From Lolium rigidum (lineage: Eukaryota > Streptophyta > Magnoliopsida > Poales > Poaceae), in the NCBI RefSeq assembly GCF_022539505.1, contig NC_061510.1:394426249-394490248 (forward strand): 64,000 bases of DNA, in the 5' to 3' direction. The position numbers were made by a program, and so were the translations under genes. Shown here piece after piece: positions 23,926 through 35,267 of this stretch. The notes under the pieces were generated by a model. The model did not search any database. It had not been told where the DNA came from and worked only from the letters and a program-made list of their open reading frames with translations. How positions within the stretch are numbered: position 1 is the first letter of the stretch; the number at the start of each line of letters is the position of its first letter.

Positions 23926-26837
23926 ATGTCTTCTTCCGCTGATCCCGCCTTCTCTTTGGGTCTCCCTTCGGTACTTGGTATTTGTCCGCTGCCTCCGTGT
24001 ATGACGGCTAGCCATTCTTCGTCGTCGTTTCTGCCCGCGACCTCTTCACGCCGGTTCTGCCCGTGACTTCACCGACTCCGCCCACGCGGCTCGCGCCGCC
24101 CGCCACATCGACTTTGGTGCGGCCTCTTCTCACGCGACTCTGCCCGCGCTTCGCCGACTTCGCTACGTCGGCCCGCCTACACGACTCTCCTTGCGGCCTC
24201 TTCCCGCGGTTATGGCCGCTTCTCGTCGACCCCGTCCGCGTCGGCTTGCCACTCTACATCGACTCCTCGCGGCCTCTTCACGTGCTTGCGACCGCGCGGC
24301 CGACTCGTCTTCATCGGCGTGTTGCGCCCTCCGGGCCGCCCCCTTGGTGGCCTCTCGTGCATGTGGATGATAGCTCCCTGCCCATTCCCCGATTGTACGT
24401 CGACCTTCTCCCGCCGCGCCCCTCTCGCGCATGAGATAGCGCAGCCGACCGCCTGCTTGATGCTTGGGATTCCGCCACGCCGCGTCCCCCGCGGTCCGAG
24501 TCTCCGCCTTGTCCTCATTGCACCCCACTGTGGGCCAGGTTGGCCACACTTCCTCCACCCGCCGGACGCGGGGATCCCGCTTACGTCCGCAGCTCAGATC
24601 GCCGGCCAGGCTGGCTCTTCGCATCTTCTCAGCGGCACTCGATCAGACATTCTCAGGGGTCTTCGTGGTCTGCCTGCGAACTTCCGTACTCGCCGGCGCC
24701 GCTGGTTCCGTGACCGGCTCTTTTCCGGCACCGCGCGACCACCACTTTCTACACAAATGTGCACGTCCCCGTGGTATCCGGATTCTAGAGCTTCCTTTCA
24801 TATGACTTCGAGTCTTCTATTCCGTCCCGCCTTCGTCTCTTATTTCTCTTGTCCGTGCTGTCGCGCTGCATGGTACCTCTATTCCTGTTCCTAGTGTGGC
24901 ACCCTTTCTACTCCCTCTTCCTTCCGCTCCCTGATGTTTCGCATGTTCCTCGGCCTTCGCATGAACCTTTTCCGCTAGCCGCCTCACTCGAGCTCAGGTT
25001 GTCGCGTCGTTCTTGACGCTGAGCCCAGCGGTCTCGATCATCGCACGCGTGCCCTGGTTGGGGCTGGACCTCGTGAGCCGCCGGCCTCCGTGGCTTTGGA
25101 GTCAGGATCGGCCACGCGTCGCTTCCGCTGCCACTTCATCTCAGCTTCTCCTCCCTCGTTGGTGCCTCTCGCCACCGGCTCTTTTCAGCGGGGGCGGGCA
25201 TCATTCGAACCTGAGCCACCTTGGCGGACTTCGGCCGTCGCCGTCTTCGGTTCATCGGGGCTTCTCGGGGTCTGTCTCTCGAGATGGGTCGCGCAGACCG
25301 GCCAGGGTGTAGGTTAGGCAAACCGCATTCAGCCTTTCCCCATCCTGCTCAGTGTCTCTCGCCGCACGCCGGACCGCTCGGATGAAGGTCCATTCGTATG
25401 TATGGCCGGTCCGGCCCTTAGCTTCGCAAAGGGGGCCATCGATACTTATATCTTATTCATTGATGATTTTTCACCGCGTACACCTGCGTGTTTTCCATGC
25501 GCCTCGCAAAGGAGGTGCTCTCTATTTATCAGCGTTTTGCGCCATGGTCCGCACTCAGTATTCCTCACCCATTCGCGTGTTCCGTGCTGATTCGCCGGGT
25601 GAGTATTCTCCAAAGACCTTCGTGGTGTCCTTGCCGCAGGAGGGCACCTCGCGGCTTCGCCTTTCTTGTCCCGCTGCTTATGCTCGCAGACGGCGCTCGC
25701 CGAGCGCAAGCATTCGCGCCATCTTCTTGAGACCACACCGTGCTAAGCAGCGGACATTGCCTTCTTCTTCCGCCACATCTCGGGCCGAGGTCGTCGCATA
25801 CGGCCGGCCCACCTCGTTAACATCTCAGCCTTCCGCTGCTCTACAGCGGTGGCATTCCTCTCGATGCCGTCTCTCTCGGAGAGTCGCCGTACTCATCTTC
25901 GACTTCCGTTCATTTGGCCGCGTGCTGCAAGTAGGCCTTCTGTCTCTCGCAAACGCACTCAAACCGACCGCTCAGTCTGCTGAGAGTGTGTTTTTCTTCG
26001 ATACAGTTGATGAGCATAAGGCGCTATCCCCTGCTGGGACCCCGCTGGTCGCCGGATGCGCATCTCTCGCGGACGTCGCTTTTTGATGAGACGGTCCCTT
26101 CGAATCCTCGTCCCACCTCCGGCACTTATCCCGGTGGGATGACATCTCTTTTCTTCTTTTTCTCCGGACAGCACCCCCTGCCATCCACGTCTCCTCCCTC
26201 CTAGTCCTCGATGCAAAGCTCCCTTCGGCGCCATCCTCTCCTCCGTCTCTAGTCCCCTAGTCCCTCGCTCTCCCGTTTCTGGATCCTTCTGATGTTGTCC
26301 CTTCTACCTCTTCATCTGATGCTAGTCCTCTCCTTCTCGCATGACCTTCCCCCTTCACGGCCTCGTCCGTCGGGCCGTGAGCCGCTGCCTCCGCACTCGT
26401 TACTCTCCCCTAGTCAGCATGGTCTTTTCTGCTCGCTTCCTGAGCCGACTTTCATCGGCTGCCTGAGGCGGTCATCCCCGAATGGCAGCTTGCCAGGGCT
26501 GAGGGAGACTCGCCGCGGCTGGAGCAAGCACCGGCACTGGGATCTTGTTTCTCCCCTTCTGTGTTCGTCCTATCACGTGTAAGTGGGTCTATAAAATGGA
26601 GACTCGCCTCGACGGATTCCTTGAGCGCTATAAAGCGCGGCCTGAGGCTCGTGTGGCTTTCGCTGCGAGAGCACCCGCCGTGACCATGATGAGACTTTTG
26701 CCCACGTCCGGCTCGTTATGACTACCGTGCGACCTTCGGTACCCTTCTTCTTGTTGCTTACGTTCGCCGCTGGTACTGTCTCCCGACTTGATGTTCAGAA
26801 TGCTTTTCTTAATGGCGAGTTGAGTGAGTAGGTTTAC
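23926..26837 (+). pseudogene. Degraded copia gag-protease-integrase
   Basis: A likely gag start is ATGTCTTCTTCCGCTGATCC at 23926, after three A8-A9 runs separated by CG. A protease remnant near 24776-24810 reads YPDSRASFHMTS, in which the active-site Gly of DSG has become Arg. Integrase-like sequence near 25385-25610 reads ILFIDDFS, with a frame-shifted continuation RLAKEVLSIYQRFA and SPIRVFRAD. The later stretch to about 26150 matches copia integrase C-terminal phrases (QPSAALQ, AQSVE-type, RPTSGTYP) in several frames. No continuous frame survives. GC content is well above the window average. Confidence 0.75.
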
Positions 26838-27948
26838 ATGCAGCCTCCTCCCGGGTATTCTGTTCCCGATGGGATGGTTTGTCGTCTTCGACGTTCTCTC
26901 TATGGTCTCAAACAGGCCCTCGTGCCTGGTTTGAGCGCTTCGCCTCTCGTGGTGACCGCTACTGGTTTCTCTCCTAGTCTTCATGATCCTGCACTTTTTG
27001 TTCACACTTCTCCTCGTGGACGTACTCTTCTTCTTCTCTATGTTGATGATATGATCATTACTGGTGATGATCCTAAGTATATTGCCTTCGTCAAGGCTCG
27101 TCTTCGTGATCAGTTTCTTATGACTGATCTTGGTCCTCTTCGCTATTTTCTTGGCATTGAGGTTTCCTCCACTTCTAATGGCTTTTCTATCTCTCAGGAG
27201 AAGTACATTCAGGATCTTCTTGCTCGTGCTGCTCTTGGGGATGAGCGCACGGTCGATACTCCTATGGAGCTTAATGTTAAGCTTCGTCCCACCGATGGTG
27301 ATCCTCTTCCTGATCCCACCCGTTATCGCCATCTTGTTGGGAGTCTTGTTTATCTTGCTGTCACTCGTCCTAATATTTCTTATCCTGTTCATATTCTGGG
27401 TCAGTTTGTTTCAGCTCCTACCACTGTTCACTATAGTCATCTCCTCCGTGTTCTTCGTTATCTTCGTGGCACGATCACTCGTCGCCTTTTCTTTCCCCGT
27501 TCCAGCTCTCTCCAGCTCCAGTGCTATTCGGATGCTACGTGGGCGAGTGATCCTACGGATCGTCGTTCGCTTTCTGCCTACTGTGTGTTTCTTGGTGGTT
27601 CGCTTGTTGCTTGGAAGACGAAGAAACAGGTCGCAGTTTCCCGTTCGAGTGTTGAGGCTGAGTTGCGGGCTATGGCTTTGTTGATTGCTGAGGTGACTTG
27701 GTTACGGTGGTTGCTTGCAGATTTTGGGGTCCCTGTTACGACACCCACTCCACTTTTGTCTGACGAGTACAGGTGCTATCAGTATTGCACGTGATCCGGT
27801 CAAGCATGAGCTGACCAAGCATATCGGTGTTGATGCTTTTTACACACATGCACAGGTACAAGATGATGTTGTTGCGGTTCATTATGTGCCTTCAGATTTG
27901 CAGTTGGCGGATTTTCTTTACGAAGGCACAGACTCGAGCGCAGCATGA
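26838..27948 (+). pseudogene. Copia reverse transcriptase and RNase H fragment
   Basis: The longest frame (26838-27794) opens with YMQPPPGYSVPDG-type RT sequence, then RSLYGLKQA, a frame-scarred segment, and the catalytic LLLYVDDMIITGDD box, which contains the copia YVDD motif. LGPLRYFLGIEV, YRHLVGSLVYL and the RNase H region (CYSDATWASDPTDRRSLSAYC, AVSRSSVEAELRAM) follow. The RNase H end continues to 27948 in a different frame (VKHELTKHIGVDAFY), marking a frameshift near 27770. Reverse transcriptase copies element RNA into DNA, but this copy cannot give an intact polyprotein. Confidence 0.9.
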
Positions 27949-28000
27949 TTTCTTACTCTCCAAACTCAGTGTTGTGGATCCACCATGAGTTTGAGGGGGG

Positions 28001-28134
28001 TGTTAGATGTATATATTTGTCTATTGTAGTTTCCCCCATATGTTAGGGGGCTTTCTGCATATGTGCACCTGTACATGTACTATATATTGTGGCCTTTGGC
28101 CCCCTGGTAATACAACAAGCATATTGCTCTAACA
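28001..28134 (+). repeat. 3' LTR of the copia element, 134 bp
   Basis: Starts TGTTAGATGT and ends GCTCTAACA, preceded directly by the polypurine tract. It is unusually short for an LTR. Identical to the inverted copy at 20157-20289 apart from CCCCC versus CCCC. Confidence 0.95.
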
Positions 28135-28991
28135 GTATGGACCATAGCTGTGCTCATATAACCAGCACCAGATCATTGAGTTGTAGTTCAAGAAGAACGT
28201 GAAGAGAAATAAAGAAGCACAATACCTCCCTTTGGCGGAGATTGTTTCAGTGTATTTGTGTGCATTCGCAGTTCATGAAGGAAATCGCATCCTTTGTGTT
28301 CATCATCGAAGTTCCCACGAGTTCATACATGCATGGAGAGTTGAGCTACACGTACAGTTGTGTTGCCGATAGACCAGTTAAGTTGCCATGAGATTGTGCA
28401 TTTTATTCTGGGAAAAGCTAACATTTGGTATCAAAGCTAAGGTATTAGGCTTCACCTTCTAGCTATGTCATGGTGGAGTTGGAGGATTCTCCATTGCCGT
28501 CAAGTTGGGTCATGAAGGAACGCAAATAAAAGAACAAGATCATGTGATGTCACGTTAGTGATAAGGTGATCGGGTGACTGAAGATCTATAGGTTAACGCT
28601 AAAGGGATCTGAACGCGATGAGGAAGAAGGGGAAACGATGTTTTCGCGTACTATAGGAGTTGGAGTATTTAACAAACCAAAAGTTTGTTTATATGACAGG
28701 AGTTTGGCACTACTCCCGGGAGTATCTTAATACGCAAGAAGTATGCAAAGAAAGAGCGGGGAGTTCTTAATCTAGTTGTAGTATGCCACAATGATGATGA
28801 TCCAAGGTTGTTCTCATGATGAAGTGGTGATAACAAGGTTAAGAGTCATGTCTTCCTGTTTCTAGTATCTGGGTCGTTTATGTATCTTGACGAGAAGACC
28901 CAGGTCATCATGAAGACAAAATGCACACGTTAAACTATGATGTCATGACTGGTAGTCCGGGTGATATATTTTATTTAATCTACAATTCAAA
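28135..28991. other. Intergenic, no gene recognised
   Basis: Begins with the target duplication GTATG. It has no frame of interest. Sequence to about 28220 may be the original downstream flank of the TMEM97-like gene. Confidence 0.4.
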
Positions 28992-29030
28992 TGTTTGGGT
29001 TAGGGAGCTATTGTTGGACTAACCCAAACA
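28992..29030. repeat. Perfect 12-bp inverted repeat
   Basis: TGTTTGGGTTAG (28992-29003) and CTAACCCAAACA (29019-29030) enclose a 15-base loop. It lies immediately next to the acyltransferase pseudogene and could be a transposon end or a hairpin terminator-like structure. No target duplication was seen. Confidence 0.6.
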
Positions 29031-29036
29031 TATGAA

Positions 29037-29508
29037 CCTATGGATGTGGTTGGCTACCTCGTGGCCGGTCTTGCCACATTTGCAAGGGATCTCGTGGTGG
29101 ATCTTGTCGAGGAATGTGATTACATGACCACGTACCAGGGGCACGGGTTCATAAAGAAGTGAATGGGTACACCATTTCCACCGGCATGCCATCGTATCAG
29201 TCTGGTTCTCCATCGTCGCCGATACGATCTCGTCGGTGAGCTCCGTGAACAACACCAAAAACCGCAGCAGGGGCGGCTACCTGCACCCGCTGCACGTCAC
29301 TCTCTCATGGCATATCACTAGGTTGCCCTCTTTGAGCATGCACGAATCATGTACGTGTCCGTCGCGCGGTCGCGGGCCAGCCGCACTGTGCGGATCGAAG
29401 TTAGGATCACAGACAGTCGCGATACAGAGTAGGTGATGGGGTCATCGAGGGTAGTGTAGAGAAAGATTGGGTCGACGAAGGTGCGGTGGAAGCATATGAA
29501 GAGCATGC
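29037..29508 (-). pseudogene. Glycerol-3-phosphate acyltransferase pseudogene fragment
   Basis: The minus strand matches residues of about 308-465 of the intact acyltransferase encoded at 49039-47510. The first part reads [23 protein letters not shown] and [11 protein letters not shown] and still carries the HX4D motif as HRTFVD. The second part, in another frame, reads LFTELTDEIV, AMENQ-like TMENQ, VITFLDK, and CGKTGHEVANHI. A frameshift falls where the PEGT block should be, and internal deletions remove the [11 protein letters not shown] segment. The N-terminal HAD-like half is absent. It is a dead partial copy, either from an old local duplication or carried by a transposon. Confidence 0.88.
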
Positions 29509-29514
29509 GAATTT

Positions 29515-29800
29515 ATGTTCACAAATCTATGAATTTAAATTCGTGAATGTGAAAAATGTTCATGAATTTGGAAAATCTTCATAAACTATTCATGTATTTG
29601 AAAAATGTGCATTTAAAATATATTCATTGATTTGAAAAATGCTAGTGAATCAAAAAAATGTTTGTGAATATAAAAATTATTCAGAATTTTAAAAATATTT
29701 TCGCAAATTTTCAAAATGTTCATGGTTTTCAAAAAAATGTTCATAAATTTCATAATATTCACATAAGTAAAAAATTCTCACGATTCTTTTACAAGAGAAA
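29515..29800. repeat. Degenerate AAAATGTTCATGAATTT-type repeats
   Basis: Bases 29515-29800 repeat variants of GAATTTGAAAAATGTTCATG at about 25-base spacing, at least eight times. This is a recognised style of low-complexity sequence in Triticeae intergenic DNA. It starts directly at the upstream edge of the acyltransferase pseudogene. Confidence 0.6.
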
Positions 29801-30218
29801 ATGAGAAGATGAACGAATAAGGAAGAAACCGAAAAGAGAAACCGTTAAAACCATAATAAAAAAAATGTCGAATCACTCGGCCGGGCAAACCACTTTCCAA
29901 GATGTTGTCTGCATGGTTCGAGTGAATCATCCCATAATCCCATCACCAGTTAGCCAGTGGCGGACCTAGAATTTTGGTATGATCAAGGATAATTCCTCAT
30001 GCTAAAACTACGACCAAAATATTACTTTTTCATCCCCTCCAAATAACACAAATGTCAACTAAAGCACGCTGGAAATGCATAGATGATGTTTTGATAAGGA
30101 ACACAAGCTCAATATTTAACTAAACAATAACAGGAAAAGCTCAAAATACAGTAGAATAATTGCATAATCATGAGACATTTTTAGTACTTAATATGGAAGA
30201 TTTGCTCTAAGCCTGGCC
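29801..30218. other. Intergenic with a hAT-like terminus
   Basis: CAGTGGCGGACCTAGAATTT at 29955 resembles the terminal repeat CAGTGGCGGAGC of TTF-type hAT elements (compare 43932 and 50129-50144). No partner end was found. No gene. Confidence 0.4.
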
Positions 30219-30656
30219 TATCATTTCTTCATCAATGATATCATTTCTTCATCAATGATAGGATAAGAACCACAACCTACAAAGATAAGGAAAAAAATAT
30301 TTGAAAGATAGAGGTCTTGCTTGTATCTCAAGATCATCAATTTAACCAACATAAGATATTATACTTTCTAAGAGTAGAATTTTTATGTTACAGTCCCTAC
30401 TTGCAACTGTGTAGTGTATATAAGATTTAAAAAATGAGAGGATATGAAGTTTAATCAAGTTAATTGAGAAAATTATCTACACCAAATGTATACCATATAA
30501 AAAAATATATATACATCATGATTTATCTAATGGTGTTAATTTGGAAATCTAGATGTTGATGTCATTTTCTGTGTACTTGGTTAAACTTTACGGCATTTGA
30601 CTTTAGAAAAAAACCTTATAGGCACTATAGTTTGGAAAGGAGTTAGTACAATCTAT
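30219..30656. repeat. Dispersed repeat, first copy (pair with 42140-42775)
   Basis: It shares long stretches with 42146-42775, for example ATAGAGGTCTTGCTTGTATC and AAGATCATCAATTTAACCAA. A 22-base phrase TCATTTCTTCATCAATGATA is duplicated in tandem at its start. Unlike the second copy, it is followed by two Helitrons before the shared sequence resumes at 34665. Confidence 0.75.
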
Positions 30657-30668
30657 ATCTATACCTAA

Positions 30669-33005
30669 TCTATACCTAATAATAAAGGAGCTAAGGTTTC
30701 TGCCAGATTTTTCGTCCAACTTTTTTTAGGACGATTTTGCCCTCCCACCAAATCCCATAATACAACAAATTGCCACTGTGGTACCGGTTCAATTTGTTTT
30801 ATTCTCAACCCGACCTGAAGTCTTCTTCCCAGATCCACAATGCGATCCATGGCCACGAGTGTGAGCTGCACCTCGGCGCGTCATCTCCGCCGAAGGGAAG
30901 CGCTCTGTGACGCAGCGCCGCGCCCGGCCGAACTCCCGTCACCAGTGTGCGCATCTCGGCCTCCTGGTCATCCCCATCCAAAAATCCAGCAACTGCTGCG
31001 ACGCCGCACCACCTCACCGGTGGGAGCGGCCGTCCTTCGTCGCACGGACTTCCCTCTGACGCGCAGGGTCAGAGGCCCCCCCCTTCCATATCCCTCCACG
31101 AAGGCTCGGTCTTCACCTCCTACGCACCGGGGCAGGAGCCGCCGGCCAGCTTCCCCCACGCGGCCAGTACAATATCCCTGGACCCAAATCTTCAGATGCC
31201 GCGGGGGAAGCACCAGCACGGAGGCGTGGAGCTCCTCCACTCACGCCTTATCTCCGCAAGACCAAGAACGTCCCCGCCGTCCCTGTCCAGCCGCGGGGCA
31301 GCCTCCGCGAGGCTAGCTGCTGCCCCCGCTCGAGCCTGATGTCGGTGATGAGCCGGCCCAGTCCGATCAATTTTCCCCCTCCTGGATATCGATTGGATTT
31401 CTTGCAGCTCCTCCACAAGATCTACTCTGGTCATTACAACAACTGGATAGTGCTCCTTGTGTATGGCTGCAGAGTTAGTGGAGATTGGGGATTGAAGCAA
31501 AAACACCGCTGCCTACTCTCATCTGATTTGGCCAAAAAGATGTGGGCATTGATCGAGTTAGAGAAGATGAACTCTGAACTTTGGACATTAATTTTACCAC
31601 TCATCTCCAGCTGCACGTTTTGATGTTGTGCGGCTGTGCCCACGCTCGAGAAGTAGTGTTTTGGATTATGAAAAAACTGAACATTTTAGAGAGAGATCCG
31701 AGGTGATCCCTTTTGGTGCTACTGACTAAATCAGTTAACATCGGAGATACTGAATGTTCAAGATGGAGAAACTGAACGTTTGTGAGAGACACAACAAGGA
31801 TGCATTATGTTAGTTCTGATGGCCACGGTGCAAAGAATAGTCTATTGATGTTGTAATCAGTCCCATTGGTTCAAAGCAGTAGCTCCGTTTCTCATTTATT
31901 TATCGAATGAAATGTTGCAGCTTCCTCCTATAAAGGTAAATAAACCAGTAGTCAATTTGTATCATGAAAAACTGTTTGTAGGTACGCAAGTTTTGCAAAT
32001 AATAAAGGAACATTTTCTGTCAATATATTTCGTGCAATATTTTTTAGACCGATTTACCCTGCCACCAATTCCCATAATACTGCACATCTACCCCTGTACC
32101 GCTTCATTTATTTCCTTCTCAAACAACCTCCCGAACAGAATTGTGTCGTCACACGAACGAGCCCGCGGGGAAGGCGACATGCGCTTCGTCATTGGATGTA
32201 GGCGGGGCCAAGGTGGGCGAGCTTGCAGGCGAGGTCGATGGCTGCCTGGAGTGTCGGAGGGAAATACTTGGCAGAGCTTGATAACGTCATGGATGGCTGA
32301 CAAATGGAGGGAGGCAGGAGGCTGGTCAGAGATGTTCGTGCAGGATGGCTGACGTTGGGGATGAGGAGCTTGGGCGAAAAGAGGGCTAGCAGAAGGACAC
32401 ATCGAGTGAGAGATCGAGCAGAGCAGGAGGGAGGCAAGCAGGAGACATGGTGCTCTCATTCCTGATGACGGAGATCGATTAAGGAGTGGTCGGGAGACGA
32501 GCGACTTAGGGCAGGGCTCGCGAGCGATGCTTTGCTTTGCTAATTAACACACTTTTTAGGTGCTACGGTACAAAGTGACGTGATGCTAGAGTACAGGAAT
32601 TGCAGGCCAAGCGAATAATTGACCAACGAACAAGGAGGGATGAAGTTTGAGAGAAATAGGAAATGGGAGTGTGGAGCCAGGGAGCAGGAACAAGGGCCGA
32701 ACCATGCTGATGAAAAGCGGGAGGCCGCGCATAGGTGCAAGACGTGGTGCACTGATGAAGTTCTCTCGAGGATTGGTGGGTGGGTGAAGGGACTCGAGTC
32801 GAAAGAGTTTTCTTCATGTGACTCGGATGGTATGGTTTGAGCGGGTCAGATGCCAGCTATTGGTTTTTCACATAAGAGTTCCCAAATAGCTATATATTCG
32901 TGACCATAATCGACGACGGTGAAAAAGAGAAGTGTCAGCACGGATGATTTAGTAAAGCGTTTGAGTATTTGTTTCTCCCAGTGCAACGCACGGGCACTTT
33001 TGCTA
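30669..33005 (+). mobile_element. Helitron, composite, 2.3 kb
   Basis: The 5' end TCTATACCTAATAATAAAGG is identical to that of the element at 1004, and the preceding base is A. The 3' end is GTGCAACGCACGGGCAC then TTTTGCTA (to 33005). A second, diverged Helitron 5' end lies inside at about 31995 (AATAATAAAGGAACATTTTC), so one Helitron has probably inserted into or recombined with another. GC-rich stretches at 30840-31340 and 32160-32470 could be captured gene pieces, but I recognise no protein. Confidence 0.65.
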
Positions 33006-34664
33006 TAATAATAAAGGAGCTAACGTTTCCTTGGTTCGGTCCGTCCAAATGCGTTTTGGTCTAACTTAAAGTGCGCTTTCGTCCAATTTCTATTTTTTCC
33101 ACCCACCAAACGATCCGGCGACCAGAACAAAAAGACCTAGCGAACCACGGGAGAGAGACCTAGGCACACACGAACAAAAATCGAAGAGCTAATCAAAACT
33201 GGAGGGGTTGTAACCGTCCCGGACTTTGCATTGCCTACATGATCTATAAAAGCAATCGATCGATCGCCTCCCCGTGATCCACATAAACCCTATAAAAAAA
33301 GTCCCACCAAATCGATCGCACGATCTCGACGGAATTCGCTCGCCACGAAGCTCGACATGCAGATTTCCGTCTGCAACGGAGGTCCCGGACGCCGTTGTTG
33401 AAGGCCATCTAGATTCAGTAGGAACCTTGGAGGTCGTCGGCATCTGATCCATGGTTTCAGCACCATCGGGCTGCTCGAGTAGCTACGCTGCCGGCGGCTC
33501 GCCAAGGCCAGCGACAATCAGTGCCATAACTACTACAAGGACGAGGTGGGATTGAAATTGCTTAAGTAGGCCACGCCCACGGCCGGCTCGATCGCCATGG
33601 CCAGAACGCACGATCGGCGCGCCGGTGGCGTCCAGGCGGATAGCGACGACAAGTGATATGACTTCGGACTGCTTTAGGAGGCCACGCTCGCGGCGGCTCA
33701 CCATGACCAACAAAATCGAATGCATGATCGGCCGCGCCAGCGGAAAAACCGACAAATTAGCTATGGCCAAGCCAGTGCGGACGCGCTCGAGCCCGAGAAA
33801 AATAGCTCAGGTAAGGCCGCGGCGCGGAGGCTGGCTGGTGGCAATGCAGGCGAGCTGCATGCAGGACACACGCAATCTGCTAACCCCCCGGCCGAGATTT
33901 TTCTCCAAGCTACAATTCCCCAATCTGCCGATCGTTAATAACGAGGTAAGCACTGCAGGTGAGGTGCTATCATCTTAGCTCCATGCATATAATACAAGAG
34001 CCGTGTGTATCTTTGATTCTTTGTACGTCATTTTCGCTTGCACTTCGACCCGCCTTGAACCTCCCCCATGCCTCCTGATTCCCCCCCACTCTAAAACAGT
34101 TGTAATGATCCCCTGTTTTTTTCGTTCTATAAAGTTGTTCAGGCTGGCGTAAGCCCGCCGTAGCCCCGGTCAAAAAAAAAAAAGAAATTCGCTTGCACGG
34201 CACATTTTTCTAAACTCTTGTATTTTTTTCTTTGTCTTTAAGTGTGTTCTGTAGGTAGAGATTAGTTTTTCCAATATAAATGCTTAAATTGTCATATCAT
34301 CTTCCTACATTAATTATAGAAAAAACTAATACAATGTAATTAAAAAATTGATAAATTGATTTGTAGTCTCATTGGTGATGTTTGCTACTATGCCGCTACA
34401 GGAGCGACCATGGCAATCGACAGATTATCTTTGAGGGGGCTGCTGGTGGCAAAAGTAGCTATGCACAATACGAGTTTTCGGTCATGGTGGTGATACTCAC
34501 GCACTTTACCAGCTTCACGCTGGCTGTTGAGGGTCACCGATGTTGCAATCATGCTGTCACTCTGCCAGCAATAAGGTATAAATGCAGCTTTTCTCCCCCG
34601 TTGCAACACATGGGATATCGACACACGAATGTGGCACCGTAGCAACGCACGGGTTTTCTGCTAG
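33006..34664 (+). mobile_element. Helitron, 1.66 kb, abutting the previous one
   Basis: It begins TAATAATAAAGGAGCTAACG, lacking the first few terminal bases, and ends with CGTAGCAACGCACGGG then TTTTCTGCTAG at 34664, followed by T. The middle (33480-33760) is an imperfect duplication of a GC-rich phrase around AGGCCACGC. A poly(A) run after GCCCCGGTC at about 34168 suggests a retroposed fragment inside. No RepHel frame. Confidence 0.65.
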
Positions 34665-34686
34665 TTTATAATTATATTTATTGAGT

Positions 34687-35092
34687 TAACGACCTAACAT
34701 ATAGGTGCATAACCTATACACCGGAACGGACGAAATAGTACCAATTCTGGAGCAACCGAACTCAATTGAACAATCTTCTTCTGGATCGTGACCACACTCT
34801 ATTCCTAGTAGTAGGAGCGAAATTAACTGAAGAATGTGCTCGACAGCTGCTCGGCGCAGCAACTCGCGCGAGTCCGTCCGTCCATGGAATCCACATACAG
34901 TGGAGCTCAAATCGCCATTATTGCCGCCGCGCTGCGCACGACGGGCGGCTGCCAATTACTGCCCGGGGACTACCTACTAGAGAGCTGCTCAGACTCCTGC
35001 TTGAGAGCCGGCACGGCGCTGGAATGGAAGTCTCCCCCTGCCTGAAGGTCTCCTCCCCTGGCAGTCTTTCAGAATTCAGAATGTGGCGCAGA
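34687..35092. repeat. Dispersed module R, copy 1
   Basis: About 400 bases running from TAACGACCTAACAT through CTATACACCGGAACGG, ATCGTGACCACAC, AGCTGCTCGGCGCAGCAACT and GAATCCACATACAGT to CTTTCAGAATTCAGAATGTG. Copies occur at 37713-38060 and 42788-43200, with fragments at about 36205-36252 and 43489-43600. A 110-codon plus frame is open in this copy only and is not conserved, so I treat it as non-coding. Confidence 0.75.
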
Positions 35093-35267
35093 ATGTGACA
35101 AAAACTTAGTCCGAATCAAAATAAGTTGTACACGTAAATCGTTAATTTCGTGTATAAAGTTTTAAGCGATCTTTGCCAAATTCGTCGCACACGCTCAACC
35201 GTTTGAAATTTACTTTGAGGGGTAGGTACACCTCACCATCCCGCATGATTTTCATGTTGACGGGTTT

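Larger units (their letters stand above)
23650..28134 (+). mobile_element. Ty1/copia retrotransposon, 5' end missing
   Basis: The element contains leader, degraded gag-protease-integrase, reverse transcriptase/RNase H, a polypurine tract (TTTGAGGGGGG, 27990-28000) and a 134-bp LTR (28001-28134), followed by GTATG at 28135-28139. Domain order protease, integrase, RT, RNase H is the copia order. The coding region carries many frameshifts, yet the LTR differs from its inverted partner by one base, so the insertion is recent and the element was probably defective when it moved. Confidence 0.9.

Noticed and set aside
26628..27392. 254-codon minus frame opposite the copia RT
   Set aside because: Antisense of the RT coding sequence, Lys/Arg/Ile-rich with no family match.
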